Below, one piece after another: positions 33,064-40,206 of a stretch of DNA of 43,104 nt (position 1 is the first letter of the stretch; each line of letters begins with the position of its first letter). The position numbers and the translations under genes were made by a program. The notes beneath the pieces were generated by a model that made no database searches, was not told the DNA's origin, and saw only the letters and a program-made list of their open reading frames with translations. Origin of the DNA: a virus; IMG/VR virus record IMGVR_UViG_3300037264_001363, positions 1-43,104 of that record; one strand, written 5' to 3'.

Positions 33064-34746
33064 ATGATGCGAGTCCGACGCGCGCTGGTCTTCCTGGCGC
33101 TCCTCCTATGTGCGCCGCTGGCGTTCGGACAGAGCGGAACGCCCGCCCCTGTGATCTCTCATCAGTTCCTCACCAACACAGGCGCGGTCTGCAGCGGATG
33201 CTTGCTCAATGCCTATCTGACCGGCACGACCACGCGACAGGACACGTTCACCGAGGTCACGCTCACCACCGCGAACGCGAATCCCATCGTGCTCGACAGT
33301 GCGGGGCGGGCGACCATCTTCCTCTCGGCCACGAGTTACCGGTTCGTCCTCACCAACTCGACAGGCGGCACGACCTACTGGACCCGCGATAATGTCTCGG
33401 CCGTCCCATCGACGGCGGTCTCCCTGGACGTGACCGGGACGGCCGGGGTGGCGATCTCGGTCGGGCAAGTGGTCTACCTCTCGGATGGCAGCGGGGCCTT
33501 GACCGCAGGGCGCTGGTATTTGGCCGACGCCGATTTCACCTATGCGTCGAGCTTCGCGCGGGCGATTGCGATCGCCCCAGCGGCCGTCGCCAGCGGGGCC
33601 GATGGGTCGTTCCGGCTCCAAGGGCGCGTGACCGGGCTGTCGGGCCTGACCGCTGCCGGCACCTACTACGTCTCCACTACAGCCGGCGCGACCACGGCGA
33701 CGGCGCCCACGAATGCCAGGTTCGTCGGTGGGGCGGATTCCACCACCTCCCTGATCGTCGCGGCGAACCCGTTTATGGCGACGGCGCTCACCCAGAACCT
33801 CCAGATCCAAGCTGCCACGCCGTACACGATGACCTTTCCCGCGGCGGCGTCCTACGGGCTTCTCCTGAGCACGGCCGCCGGCGTCGTCACCATGAACGCC
33901 GACATGATCCCGCTGGCGTGTCAAGGCCGGCTGACGCTCACCACGGCGGTCCCGGTGACGACGTCCGATGTGACGGCGGCGGGCACTATCTACTACACGC
34001 CCTACTTGGGAGGCGCCAGGTGTGCGCTCTTCGACGGGACGAATTGGTCGGTGTCCACCTTCACCGAGCGGTCGCTGGCGCTGACGGTGACCTCGGGGAA
34101 CAACTACGACGTCTTTCTGTACTCCAACGCGGGCACGCTGACACTCGAGCTCTCCGCGGTGTGGACGAACGACACAACGCGGGCCGACGCCATTTCGCTC
34201 CAGAACGGGGTGTATGTCAAAACGTCGGCGACGACCCGGCGATACCTCGGCACGATTCGGGCGTCCGGGTCAAACACGACCGAGGACAGCGACCTGAAGC
34301 GGTTCGTCTGGAACGTCGAGAACCGCGTGCCACGAGTCCTCCGCGTCGCCGAGGGGACGAACACCTGGACCTACACCACGGCCACCTTGCGGCAAGCCAA
34401 CGGCGCGGCGGGGAATCAGGTCGAGGTCGTGGTGGGACTGGTGGGGACGCCCATCAGGCTCGACCTGGCCGCGAACGCGAAGAATACCGGCGCCGGCGTG
34501 GAATTCCAGTCCACGATCGGGCTCGACTCAACCACGGCTGGGACCACCGTCCTGGGCGGCAATGCCCACGCCCCCGCCGCGAATGTCCCCGTGTACGTGC
34601 GGGCGACGTTACGCGCCGCCGTCCCGTTGGGCTACCATTTTTACGCCTGGCTGGAGTATTCCGGCGCCGCCGGGACGACGACGTGGACCGGGGACGACGG
34701 CACGACACGTATCGTGACCGGCTTGCTCGGCTGGGTGGAAGGGTGA
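33064..34746 (+). CDS. Tail fibre protein with signal peptide
   Basis: 560 residues from ATG 33064. Residues 1-22 form a Sec-type signal (MMRVRRALVFLALLLCAPLA; cut near FGQ). Residues about 25-110 are the N-terminal fibre head common in podovirus fibres (GCLLNAYLTGTTTRQDTFTE, NPIVLDSAGRATIFL, YRFVLTNSTGGT). The C-terminal half carries a widespread fibre domain: IYYTPYLGGARCALFDG, YDVFLYSNAGTLTLELSAVW, ISLQNGVYVKTSATTRRYLG, RVPRVLRV. Likely receptor-binding appendage attached to the hub. The signal peptide is odd for a virion fibre. Confidence 0.75.
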   Translation: MMRVRRALVFLALLLCAPLAFGQSGTPAPVISHQFLTNTGAVCSGCLLNAYLTGTTTRQDTFTEVTLTTANANPIVLDSAGRATIFLSATSYRFVLTNSTGGTTYWTRDNVSAVPSTAVSLDVTGTAGVAISVGQVVYLSDGSGALTAGRWYLADADFTYASSFARAIAIAPAAVASGADGSFRLQGRVTGLSGLTAAGTYYVSTTAGATTATAPTNARFVGGADSTTSLIVAANPFMATALTQNLQIQAATPYTMTFPAAASYGLLLSTAAGVVTMNADMIPLACQGRLTLTTAVPVTTSDVTAAGTIYYTPYLGGARCALFDGTNWSVSTFTERSLALTVTSGNNYDVFLYSNAGTLTLELSAVWTNDTTRADAISLQNGVYVKTSATTRRYLGTIRASGSNTTEDSDLKRFVWNVENRVPRVLRVAEGTNTWTYTTATLRQANGAAGNQVEVVVGLVGTPIRLDLAANAKNTGAGVEFQSTIGLDSTTAGTTVLGGNAHAPAANVPVYVRATLRAAVPLGYHFYAWLEYSGAAGTTTWTGDDGTTRIVTGLLGWVEG

Positions 34747-34760
34747 GGGGCTTAGAGACG

Positions 34761-35018
34761 ATGGCCAGCGACGAGCACGACCATGAGCCCAACGGGTTGA
34801 CGCCCCTCTGGGTGCGGCTCGTCTACCGGTACGGGGTGCCCGCGGCGATCGCGCTGTTCCTGACCTACACCATCACGAGTTCCGTGGCCTCCGATGTGAC
34901 GGCCATGCGGCAGGAACACTTAGAACTGCGGTTCTACTTGCGCGGGATCTGTTTGAACACCGCGCAAAGTGAATCCCAGCGTTCGGCGTGCGTGCCACCT
35001 AATGAGGCGCCGCGATGA
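34761..35018 (+). CDS. Small membrane protein of lysis cassette (85 aa)
   Basis: ATG 34761 after a GAGGGG site. One transmembrane helix at about 24-43 (VPAAIALFLTYTITSSVA), then a periplasm-like C-terminal part with two Cys (GICLNTAQ, SACVPP). Its stop overlaps the endolysin ATG (ATGA). Holin- or spanin-like by context; not assignable by sequence. Confidence 0.5.
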   Translation: MASDEHDHEPNGLTPLWVRLVYRYGVPAAIALFLTYTITSSVASDVTAMRQEHLELRFYLRGICLNTAQSESQRSACVPPNEAPR

Positions 35019-35467
35019 CGCTCTTCGAGTGCGCTCAGCGGTTCGTCGGGGAGGTCCAGGAGCGACCGGGCGGGCTGGACTCGCCATTCATCCAGTGGTG
35101 CCACGAGTCGTGTGGCCTGAGCCCCGATACGCCTGACGAGATCCCCTGGTGTAGTTCGTTTCTCAATCGGCTCTGCTGGCAACTGCGGCTCCCGCGGTCG
35201 AAGTCGGCGCGGGCGAGGTCATGGCTCCTCGTCGGACGCGTGGTGCCGCTCCATGATGATGCTCAGATTGGGGACGTGGTGATTCTGCGGCGGGGGGGAT
35301 CGACGGCTGGCCCGGAGGTGATCAACGCCCCCGGGCACGTCGGGCTCTTCGCGGGCGCGGATCTGATGCGCGGCACCGTGCACATCCTTGGTGGCAATCA
35401 GAGCGATGGCGTCACGGTGGCGGCGCTGAAGGCCATGGACGTGCTCGGGGTGCGGAGGCTCACATGA
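35015..35467 (+). CDS. Endolysin-type cysteine amidase/peptidase (TIGR02594/CHAP-like)
   Basis: 150 residues. Catalytic triad pattern of NlpC/P60-CHAP folds is visible: Cys46 in IPWCSSF, His108 in GHVGLF, and Asn128 in LGGNQ. The GDVVIL strand precedes the His. The length equals that of the single-domain TIGR02594 group. It should cut host peptidoglycan peptides or amides for lysis. Overlaps genes on both sides by ATGA, so it is translationally coupled to membrane proteins. No signal peptide, so a holin is needed for release. Confidence 0.75.
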   Translation: MTLFECAQRFVGEVQERPGGLDSPFIQWCHESCGLSPDTPDEIPWCSSFLNRLCWQLRLPRSKSARARSWLLVGRVVPLHDDAQIGDVVILRRGGSTAGPEVINAPGHVGLFAGADLMRGTVHILGGNQSDGVTVAALKAMDVLGVRRLT

Positions 35468-35682
35468 GTAAAGAGTTGATCGCAATCCTCGCCTTGACCG
35501 TGACACTGATCACGGGGCTGATAGGCGCGGTCTTCTCCTATGGCCGGTTGTCTGAGCGCGTGGATGTGCAGACGATACAAATCGACGGCCTCACGTCGGA
35601 GGTGAAAGCCTTGAATGCGCACCTGATTGGATACGTGCAATTGCACCGGGATGTGCCAACGTCCACGCCGCGCGGCCGATGA
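35464..35682 (+). CDS. Small membrane protein with coiled coil, spanin-like (72 aa)
   Basis: N-terminal transmembrane helix (LIAILALTVTLITGLIGAVF), then a short coiled coil (LSERVDVQTIQIDGLTSEV) and a polar tail. This layout is that of inner-membrane spanin or similar lysis accessory proteins. Start overlaps the endolysin stop, and the stop overlaps the next ATG. Role by context only. Confidence 0.5.
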   Translation: MSKELIAILALTVTLITGLIGAVFSYGRLSERVDVQTIQIDGLTSEVKALNAHLIGYVQLHRDVPTSTPRGR

Positions 35683-36002
35683 CGCGCATGCTCCCGAGGT
35701 GGCGTGACGAGTGGTCTGATGGCTGCTCGTTCGCCCCGATCGCGTCGGCGACCGCCTGTCGCGCGTGCTGTGTCCGTCATGACGAGGCGTATTACTACGG
35801 GGGGGGCAAGGCAGATCGACGCCGCGCCGATGAACAATTCCTGGTCTGCCTCGTCGGGCGCGGGATGCCGTCAGCCCTCGCAGAGGTCTATTACCGGGCG
35901 GTGCGTATCGGTGGGGCTCCACGGTTGCACATTCCTCGCGTCTCATGGGCTTTCGGCGGGCAGGTGTTCCGGTACACCGAGCGTCCGGCGGAGGCCACGT
36001 GA
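35679..36002 (+). CDS. Phospholipase A2-like small protein
   Basis: 107 residues. The pattern SDGCS .. CRACCVRHDEAYYYGG contains the His-Asp dyad (His34, Asp35) after a Cys pair (Cys30-31), as in secreted phospholipases A2 (CCxxHDxCY). Cys16, 27 and 57 could form disulfides. There is no signal peptide. A similar HD protein family of unknown activity occurs in bacteria and phages. It sits in a lysis-type cassette, so membrane lipids are a plausible target, but activity is not proven from sequence. Confidence 0.5.
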   Translation: MTRMLPRWRDEWSDGCSFAPIASATACRACCVRHDEAYYYGGGKADRRRADEQFLVCLVGRGMPSALAEVYYRAVRIGGAPRLHIPRVSWAFGGQVFRYTERPAEAT

Positions 36003-36247
36003 ATCCGCTCCGCCTGCTAACCATCTACCGCCGTGCCAGTCGGCTCGGCGACGTATTCGAGGAGGCTGCTATGTCCAAATCGCTGTTCACATCGAAACTG
36101 TTCTGGTTTAACGTCCTCACTGGCGCGGCCGGGCTGCTCGGCGTGATTCCGCTCCCGCCTGAATACGTCGCACTCGGGACCGCGATCATTAACGTCGCGC
36201 TACGGTTCGTCACCAGCGCGCCGGTGCATCTCGTGGCGCCGAAGTAA
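35999..36247 (+). CDS. Putative holin, possible dual start
   Basis: 82 residues from GTG 35999, which overlaps the preceding stop in the same GTGA/ATGA way as its neighbours. A second in-frame start, ATG 36071, has a strong GAGGAGG site and gives 58 residues. Two transmembrane stretches follow (LFWFNVLTGAAGLLGVIPL and YVALGTAIINVALRFVT). The longer form adds 24 residues rich in Arg (LLTIYRRASRLGDVF). Two starts differing by a basic N-terminal extension are known for the holin/antiholin of phage lambda and P22. Holin identity is inferred. Confidence 0.5.
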   Translation: MNPLRLLTIYRRASRLGDVFEEAAMSKSLFTSKLFWFNVLTGAAGLLGVIPLPPEYVALGTAIINVALRFVTSAPVHLVAPK

Positions 36248-36254
36248 GCCCACA

Positions 36255-36575
36255 GTGACGCCCACCTATCGCTACGCCGCGCGGCTCCACAGGGTCATCG
36301 ACGGGGACACCTACGAGCTCGTCGTAGACCTCGGGTTCACGGTGCGGGTCATCGTGCCGATCCGGTTGCGGGGGTGGAACTGCCCAGAGAGAAACACGGA
36401 AGCCGGCCAGCTTGCGCTGCGGTATGCCGAGGCGGTGCTGAGCAAGGCCGAGATCGCGATCGAGAGCTTCAAGGGGCGGCAATCGTTTGCCCGGTGGGTA
36501 GCGGATGTCTACGTCGATGGACGAGACGTGGGAGACCTGCTCGAAGGCGCGGGACACGCCTCGCGCGCCGCCTGA
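36255..36575 (+). CDS. Staphylococcal nuclease-like (SNase) protein
   Basis: 106 residues, GTG start. Visible SNase features: RVIDGDTYEL (Asp16, Asp18), RLRGWNCPE (Arg37, Glu45) and SFARW (Arg80), which match the calcium-ligand and catalytic Arg/Glu/Arg set. The end (DGRDVGDLLEGAGHA) is usual. It may degrade host nucleic acid or process DNA; no signal peptide, so it acts in the cytoplasm. Placed at the boundary of the lysis-type cassette and the second unit. Confidence 0.7.
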   Translation: MTPTYRYAARLHRVIDGDTYELVVDLGFTVRVIVPIRLRGWNCPERNTEAGQLALRYAEAVLSKAEIAIESFKGRQSFARWVADVYVDGRDVGDLLEGAGHASRAA

Positions 36576-36585
36576 GTGAGACGCG

Positions 36586-36744
36586 ATGGAATGCCTCGAA
36601 GGCCGCATCGGGGAGGATGTCCCGCAGCCGGTCGCTGGGCTTCCCGTGTGGCTACGGTGGGCGCTGTTCCCGTTCGCGCTCGTGGCCTACCTGATCGCGG
36701 CGGTCGTGGTGCTGGCAGGCTGCGCCGTCCTTGACCACGAGTGA
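36586..36744 (+). CDS. Very small membrane protein with lipobox-like motif (52 aa)
   Basis: ATG at 36586. A hydrophobic helix (ALFPFALVAYLIAAVVVLAG) ends in LAGC, which fits a lipoprotein signal cleavage box, leaving only AVLDHE after the Cys. The N-terminal 22 residues are longer than a usual lipoprotein leader. Too short for a full outer-membrane spanin. Could be a lysis accessory. Confidence 0.35.
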   Translation: MECLEGRIGEDVPQPVAGLPVWLRWALFPFALVAYLIAAVVVLAGCAVLDHE

Positions 36745-36760
36745 GCCAACACCCTATCAG

Positions 36761-36790
36761 TTGACAACTAGGCCGCGCATGCACTAGGCT
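36761..36790 (+). promoter_or_regulatory. Sigma70-type promoter for the right-hand gene block
   Basis: Consensus TTGACA (36761-36766), 18-nt spacer, TAGGCT (36785-36790). The A of the next gene's ATG stands 8 nt after the -10 box, so the mRNA likely starts at the start codon. Confidence 0.7.
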
Positions 36791-36797
36791 CTCCGGT

Positions 36798-37055
36798 ATG
36801 GAGTCAGGAACAACGACGGCGGAGCTCGGCTGGTGCCCGCAGTGCGGGGATTACGGTGTGGCGGGGTGTCGATGCGACGACTGCGGGACTGCGGTGTATG
36901 GCGCCCCGGTCGCGGACCGAGACGCTAGTTCAGCGATCGCCTGTGTCGAGTGGGACGGCGACACATGCCGACTCGGTCCCAATTGCCTGCGCCTCACACG
37001 ATGTGGCCCATCCGTGGTCCCGCTCGCCCAAGGCGATGGAGACCCCCGACCATGA
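36798..37055 (+). CDS. Zinc-ribbon protein, probably leaderless (85 aa)
   Basis: N-terminal CPQC and CRCDDC clusters (residues 13-29) make a zinc ribbon; two further Cys lie downstream. There is no ribosome site, and the predicted transcription start coincides with the ATG. First gene of the block, so made early. It may be a small regulator or host-interfering protein; not recognised. Its stop overlaps the next ATG. Confidence 0.5.
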   Translation: MESGTTTAELGWCPQCGDYGVAGCRCDDCGTAVYGAPVADRDASSAIACVEWDGDTCRLGPNCLRLTRCGPSVVPLAQGDGDPRP

Positions 37056-37327
37056 GCAAAGCGACCGGGCGCACGTACGGCCGCGGCAGCATCTTCACCG
37101 GCAAGGTGAAGGGGGACAGCCGCTACCGCAAACAGGGCCTCCTCACGCACGTCGGGCTCGAGAAGTTCGACGCGGCCGTGGCACGGCTCAAGGCGCTCTA
37201 TCACGAGATCATGGGACATCCCAGGGAAGCGGTGAGCGACGGCGACGTGTTTGAATTCGGCGCCAGAGGCGAGGCGAATACCCGCGCCTACTTGCGGGCG
37301 AAGAAGAAGCAGCAGGACGAAGCGTAA
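37052..37327 (+). CDS. Small basic protein (91 aa)
   Basis: ATG overlaps the stop upstream (ATGA). Basic N-terminus (TGRTYGRGSIFTGKVKGDSR), helical middle (DAAVARLKALYHEI) and a basic tail (RAKKKQQDEA). Could bind nucleic acid. No family recognised. Followed by a strong hairpin at 37336. Confidence 0.45.
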   Translation: MSKATGRTYGRGSIFTGKVKGDSRYRKQGLLTHVGLEKFDAAVARLKALYHEIMGHPREAVSDGDVFEFGARGEANTRAYLRAKKKQQDEA

Positions 37328-37335
37328 ACAAAAGC

Positions 37336-37367
37336 GGGCCGACGCTGAGAAGAAGCAGCGCCGGCCC
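37336..37367 (-). terminator. Strong hairpin, intrinsic terminator in the - direction
   Basis: GGGCCGACGCTG and CAGCGCCGGCCC form a 12-bp stem with one mismatch and an 8-nt loop. Read on the - strand it is followed by GCTTTTGTTTACG, a U-tract; on the + strand the downstream bases are G-rich. No - strand gene is known to feed it. Confidence 0.5.
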
Positions 37368-37415
37368 TTGGGGGAGAGGCTGTGGAAGCCCTAATCTACC
37401 CCAGAAAGGCCTCCC

Positions 37416-38333
37416 GTGGCAACCAGAGACAGGAAACACATACGGCGACCAGCGCCGCGGGCCTCCACGGCCTTGGTGCGTCGACGTGCCATGGTTCGGC
37501 GGCTGGATCCTCGACCGAAGGCCGCGCCAAAGCCGGCGGCCGTGCTCCCGGCTGAGTCTCCAGAGCGCACATTGGAACGCACGGTCTCGGGCGGCATCGC
37601 GCTCGGCAGTCTGGGCCTCGTCGAGATTACGCTCACCGAGAAGGAAGAGGCCGTCCTCGCGGAAGCCGTGAACCCGGCCGATGTCCTCTGGCGTGCCCAA
37701 AAGAGGGACGGGCCCCTCGTGATCCCCTACCTCCCCCACCAAACATATACCCGCTGGTTCAATCGCGCCTTCGGGCGGACTGGATGGGCGCTGGTCCCGG
37801 TCGGCCTCCCGTCCATGGACGCCGCGAACAAGTGCGTGGTCTGTCCCTATATCCTCCACATCCACCGTCAACCGGTGGCCTTTGCGATGGGGGAACAGGA
37901 GTTCTTCGGCGGCGAGCACCAAACCTACGGGGACGCCTTGGAATCGACGGTGGCCTCAGCGCTCAGGCGATGCGCCAAGCGGCTTGGGGTGGGGCTGGAA
38001 CTCTGGGACAAGGCGTATGTCGCGCGGCTGCGACGGCAGGGGGGGCAGCAGACGAGCCCGGCTACGGATGCAGTCCCGCCGGCGGGAAGACCTCCCGCCG
38101 CGAGCCACCACCCGAAGGAAGACGAGCCCATCACGCAACCCCAGCGACAACGGCTCTGGGTGATCCTGAAGAAGTCCGGTCGTGTGGAGACGGAGGCCAA
38201 GATGTGGCTGAAGGCGGTCTACGGGGTCGACTCGACCAAAGAGCTGAAGCGGCGGGATTACGATGACGTCTGTGCCGCGATTGAGGCGACCGGGCCGCTC
38301 CCAATGCCGCGTGACGTTGGGGAGGAAGGCTGA
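37416..38333 (+). CDS. Rad52-family single-strand annealing protein
   Basis: 305 residues from GTG 37416. Residues about 1-45 are basic. About 85-205 match the Rad52/Mgm101-like annealing core: TYTRWFNRAFGRTGWALVPV, FAMGEQEFF, TYGDALESTVASALRRCAKR and LGVGLELWD. The C-terminal 80 residues have a Pro-rich linker and a small domain (QRQRLWVILKKSGR..WLKAVYG) seen in phage recombinases. It anneals complementary strands during phage recombination. The next gene is a nuclease, as in other phage exonuclease/annealing pairs. Confidence 0.75.
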   Translation: MATRDRKHIRRPAPRASTALVRRRAMVRRLDPRPKAAPKPAAVLPAESPERTLERTVSGGIALGSLGLVEITLTEKEEAVLAEAVNPADVLWRAQKRDGPLVIPYLPHQTYTRWFNRAFGRTGWALVPVGLPSMDAANKCVVCPYILHIHRQPVAFAMGEQEFFGGEHQTYGDALESTVASALRRCAKRLGVGLELWDKAYVARLRRQGGQQTSPATDAVPPAGRPPAASHHPKEDEPITQPQRQRLWVILKKSGRVETEAKMWLKAVYGVDSTKELKRRDYDDVCAAIEATGPLPMPRDVGEEG

Positions 38334-38335
38334 CC

Positions 38336-38923
38336 GTGCAGGCGGTGCCGTTTCGGTTCAACGGTGGCAACGTCCACGAGTACATCGCCCTCGACACCGG
38401 CGAGGAGCTGCCGCATGTCACCGGGATGCTTGAAGCCACCGGGTGGGTGGACAGTACGTGGATGACCGAGGCCTCGTGCGAGCGTGGACGGGCCGTGCAC
38501 GCCCTCGCCAGCGACTACGACCTCGGGGCGATTGAGGACGTCACGCAGGTGGACTCCCGATACGCAGCCTACCTGCACGCGCACGCCCAGGCGATGCGGA
38601 TCATCCAGCCCGTGATCCTCGCGGTGGAGGAGCCGCTGGTCCATCCGACCTTCCGATTCGCTGGGCGGATCGACCGACACGCCATCACCTACGGGCTCCA
38701 GTCGGTGATCGAAATCAAGAGCGGCGCGCCGCTGAAGGGTCATCCGATCCAGTTGGCGCTCCAGGCGTTCCTCCTCGAGCCGACGGTCAACGTGCCGGCG
38801 GACGCGATCGCGCGCTTTGCGCTCTACCTGAAGCCGACAGGCAGATTCAGGCTGGAGCGGTTCGACAAGCGCACGGACGTCGACAAGGCCCGCAGGATTA
38901 TTAAGCAGACGTGCGGCCGATGA
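38336..38923 (+). CDS. PD-(D/E)XK nuclease (RecB/Cas4-type exonuclease)
   Basis: 195 residues, GTG start 2 nt after the annealing gene. Core: FAGRIDR with Asp113, then VIEIKSG with Glu126 and Lys128, then an IQLALQAFLL helix with Gln. This is the restriction-endonuclease fold active site. With the Rad52-like protein it likely makes a two-gene recombination system in which it resects duplex ends. No zinc or iron-sulphur Cys set, unlike true Cas4. Confidence 0.75.
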   Translation: MQAVPFRFNGGNVHEYIALDTGEELPHVTGMLEATGWVDSTWMTEASCERGRAVHALASDYDLGAIEDVTQVDSRYAAYLHAHAQAMRIIQPVILAVEEPLVHPTFRFAGRIDRHAITYGLQSVIEIKSGAPLKGHPIQLALQAFLLEPTVNVPADAIARFALYLKPTGRFRLERFDKRTDVDKARRIIKQTCGR

Positions 38924-39075
38924 TGGGAGTCATGAGGCGTTGGCTGTGCCGCTGGTTGCGCTGGCATCAGGCGCCGCTGGTGCAATCGTTCGATGGCGCG
39001 TCGTTCTGGGGCCGGTGCCAGCGGTGTGGGGCACGCGTGTACTTTCGACGCTGGGGATGGAGGGCTGACGCATGA
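38920..39075 (+). CDS. Small Arg/Trp-rich protein with CxxC (51 aa)
   Basis: ATG overlaps the nuclease stop (ATGA) and its own stop overlaps the next ATG. A Trp/Arg-rich N-terminus (RRWLCRWLRWHQ) and CQRCG make a half zinc ribbon with Cys12-like residues. Function unknown. Confidence 0.4.
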   Translation: MMGVMRRWLCRWLRWHQAPLVQSFDGASFWGRCQRCGARVYFRRWGWRADA

Positions 39076-39302
39076 TGCGCTTTATTTGTGCCCTGAACGG
39101 GCACCCGAACTCGATCCTGGAGATGTCAGACGGCCGGTTGTGGACGCGCTGCCTCGACTGCTGGGATGTCAGCCCTGGGATTGCCATCGGCATGGAGCCG
39201 GAGCCCTGCGTCTGCGGGACGCGTGAGCACCCACGGTTCGATGCGGCCTGTGAACAACATCACGATCTGGCTGAGGGGAGGGTCCGCGATGAGCCAGCCT
39301 GA
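39072..39302 (+). CDS. Small Cys-rich protein (76 aa)
   Basis: ATGA overlap with the gene before. CLDC and CVCG pairs plus His (GHPNS, EHPRF, EQHHD) suggest a zinc-binding mini-domain. The first half resembles short phage proteins with a GH..RC..C..SPG pattern. Role unknown. Confidence 0.45.
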   Translation: MMRFICALNGHPNSILEMSDGRLWTRCLDCWDVSPGIAIGMEPEPCVCGTREHPRFDAACEQHHDLAEGRVRDEPA

Positions 39303-39732
39303 CGCCCCGCACCAGTGTCCTCGTTGCGGGTCGCGCGATTGCAGTAACCCCGACGACAAGGCGTGTTCCGATAACTGCATCACAAGGCTCCACGCGGAGG
39401 TCGCCACGCTCCGCGAACAGGAGAAAGCAGCACATAACCTATTGGATGACGCTGCGCCTATAGAGGTCAATCACCACAGGCTCACGCTCGTCGAGCGCAT
39501 CCAAGAGGTGTACGACACGCACGACCTCGTAGACGACAAATTGCAAACCGCCGAGGCCCGCCTCGCCGCCCAGGCAGAGGCCCTGGAGAGGCTGGAACAG
39601 GAGATGACCGAGGCGCTGTCGGTTGGGGCATTCTTCAACCCTGAGCAAGGAATTGTCAGGCAGGACAGACAGAACGCGCTCCTCCTGTGGCGCGATCGAC
39701 TCGCCGCCCTGCGGACCAAGGTAAGCCGATGA
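39289..39732 (+). CDS. Zinc-ribbon and coiled-coil protein (147 aa)
   Basis: Start ATG 39289 preceded by GGGGAGGG. CPRCGSRDC (residues 10-18) and further Cys make a ribbon. Residues about 35-135 are coiled coil (HAEVATLREQEKAAHNLL; ARLAAQAEALERLEQEM). Common among phage early proteins of unknown job. Overlaps the upstream gene by 14 nt. Confidence 0.5.
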   Translation: MSQPDAPHQCPRCGSRDCSNPDDKACSDNCITRLHAEVATLREQEKAAHNLLDDAAPIEVNHHRLTLVERIQEVYDTHDLVDDKLQTAEARLAAQAEALERLEQEMTEALSVGAFFNPEQGIVRQDRQNALLLWRDRLAALRTKVSR

Positions 39733-40112
39733 CCTTCCCAAAGCCAACGAAACGTAAAGCCATCAAGGCCCGCCAGGATCGCCATGAGGCGGCGGTGATC
39801 AAGGCGGTGCGCGCGGCCTGCGTCGAGCGAGACGGCTACTGTCGGGTACGTCAGTCGCATCATTACGATAAGATCCTTTTAGACTTAGACCTCCTCGAAT
39901 GTGCTGGCTCCTCGCAATTTACCCACTTGCCGCCGAAAACCAGAGCCGCCACGAGAAACATGGCGCCAGAGGAACGGCACGGAACAGCTTGGACTATTCA
40001 GGCGTGCCGTCGCCACCACGACATGATCGACGGCCGGCAGCGGCCGCGGATCGTGGTGCGGTGCCTCACCCCAGACGGGGCAGACGGACCGATTGCGGTG
40101 GAGGTGGCATGA
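39729..40112 (+). CDS. HNH-type nuclease-like protein (127 aa)
   Basis: Start at ATG 39729, overlapping the stop before it. Basic helical N-terminus, then RDGYCRV, a CAGSS..THL strand and KTRAATRNMAPEERHGTAW, ending in CRRHHDMID. This His/Cys spacing is that of HNH endonuclease domains, here without a homing-type DNA-binding tail. A phage nuclease in recombination or packaging is possible. Local composition (39840-39920) is less GC-rich than around it. Confidence 0.55.
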   Translation: MTFPKPTKRKAIKARQDRHEAAVIKAVRAACVERDGYCRVRQSHHYDKILLDLDLLECAGSSQFTHLPPKTRAATRNMAPEERHGTAWTIQACRRHHDMIDGRQRPRIVVRCLTPDGADGPIAVEVA

Positions 40113-40189
40113 ACTGGAACGAGGCCATCGCGGCCCTGAAAGCCCAGACACTCCAAGAGGGCCGTTGCCCGGCGCGGACGGGCCAGTGA
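40109..40189 (+). CDS. Possible micro-protein (26 aa)
   Basis: ATG overlaps the HNH-like stop (ATGA), the rule in this block. MNWNEAIAALKAQTLQEG.. could form one amphipathic helix. Short enough to be chance. Confidence 0.25.
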   Translation: MNWNEAIAALKAQTLQEGRCPARTGQ

Positions 40190-40206
40190 GCGTAGAGGCG
40201 AGACCA

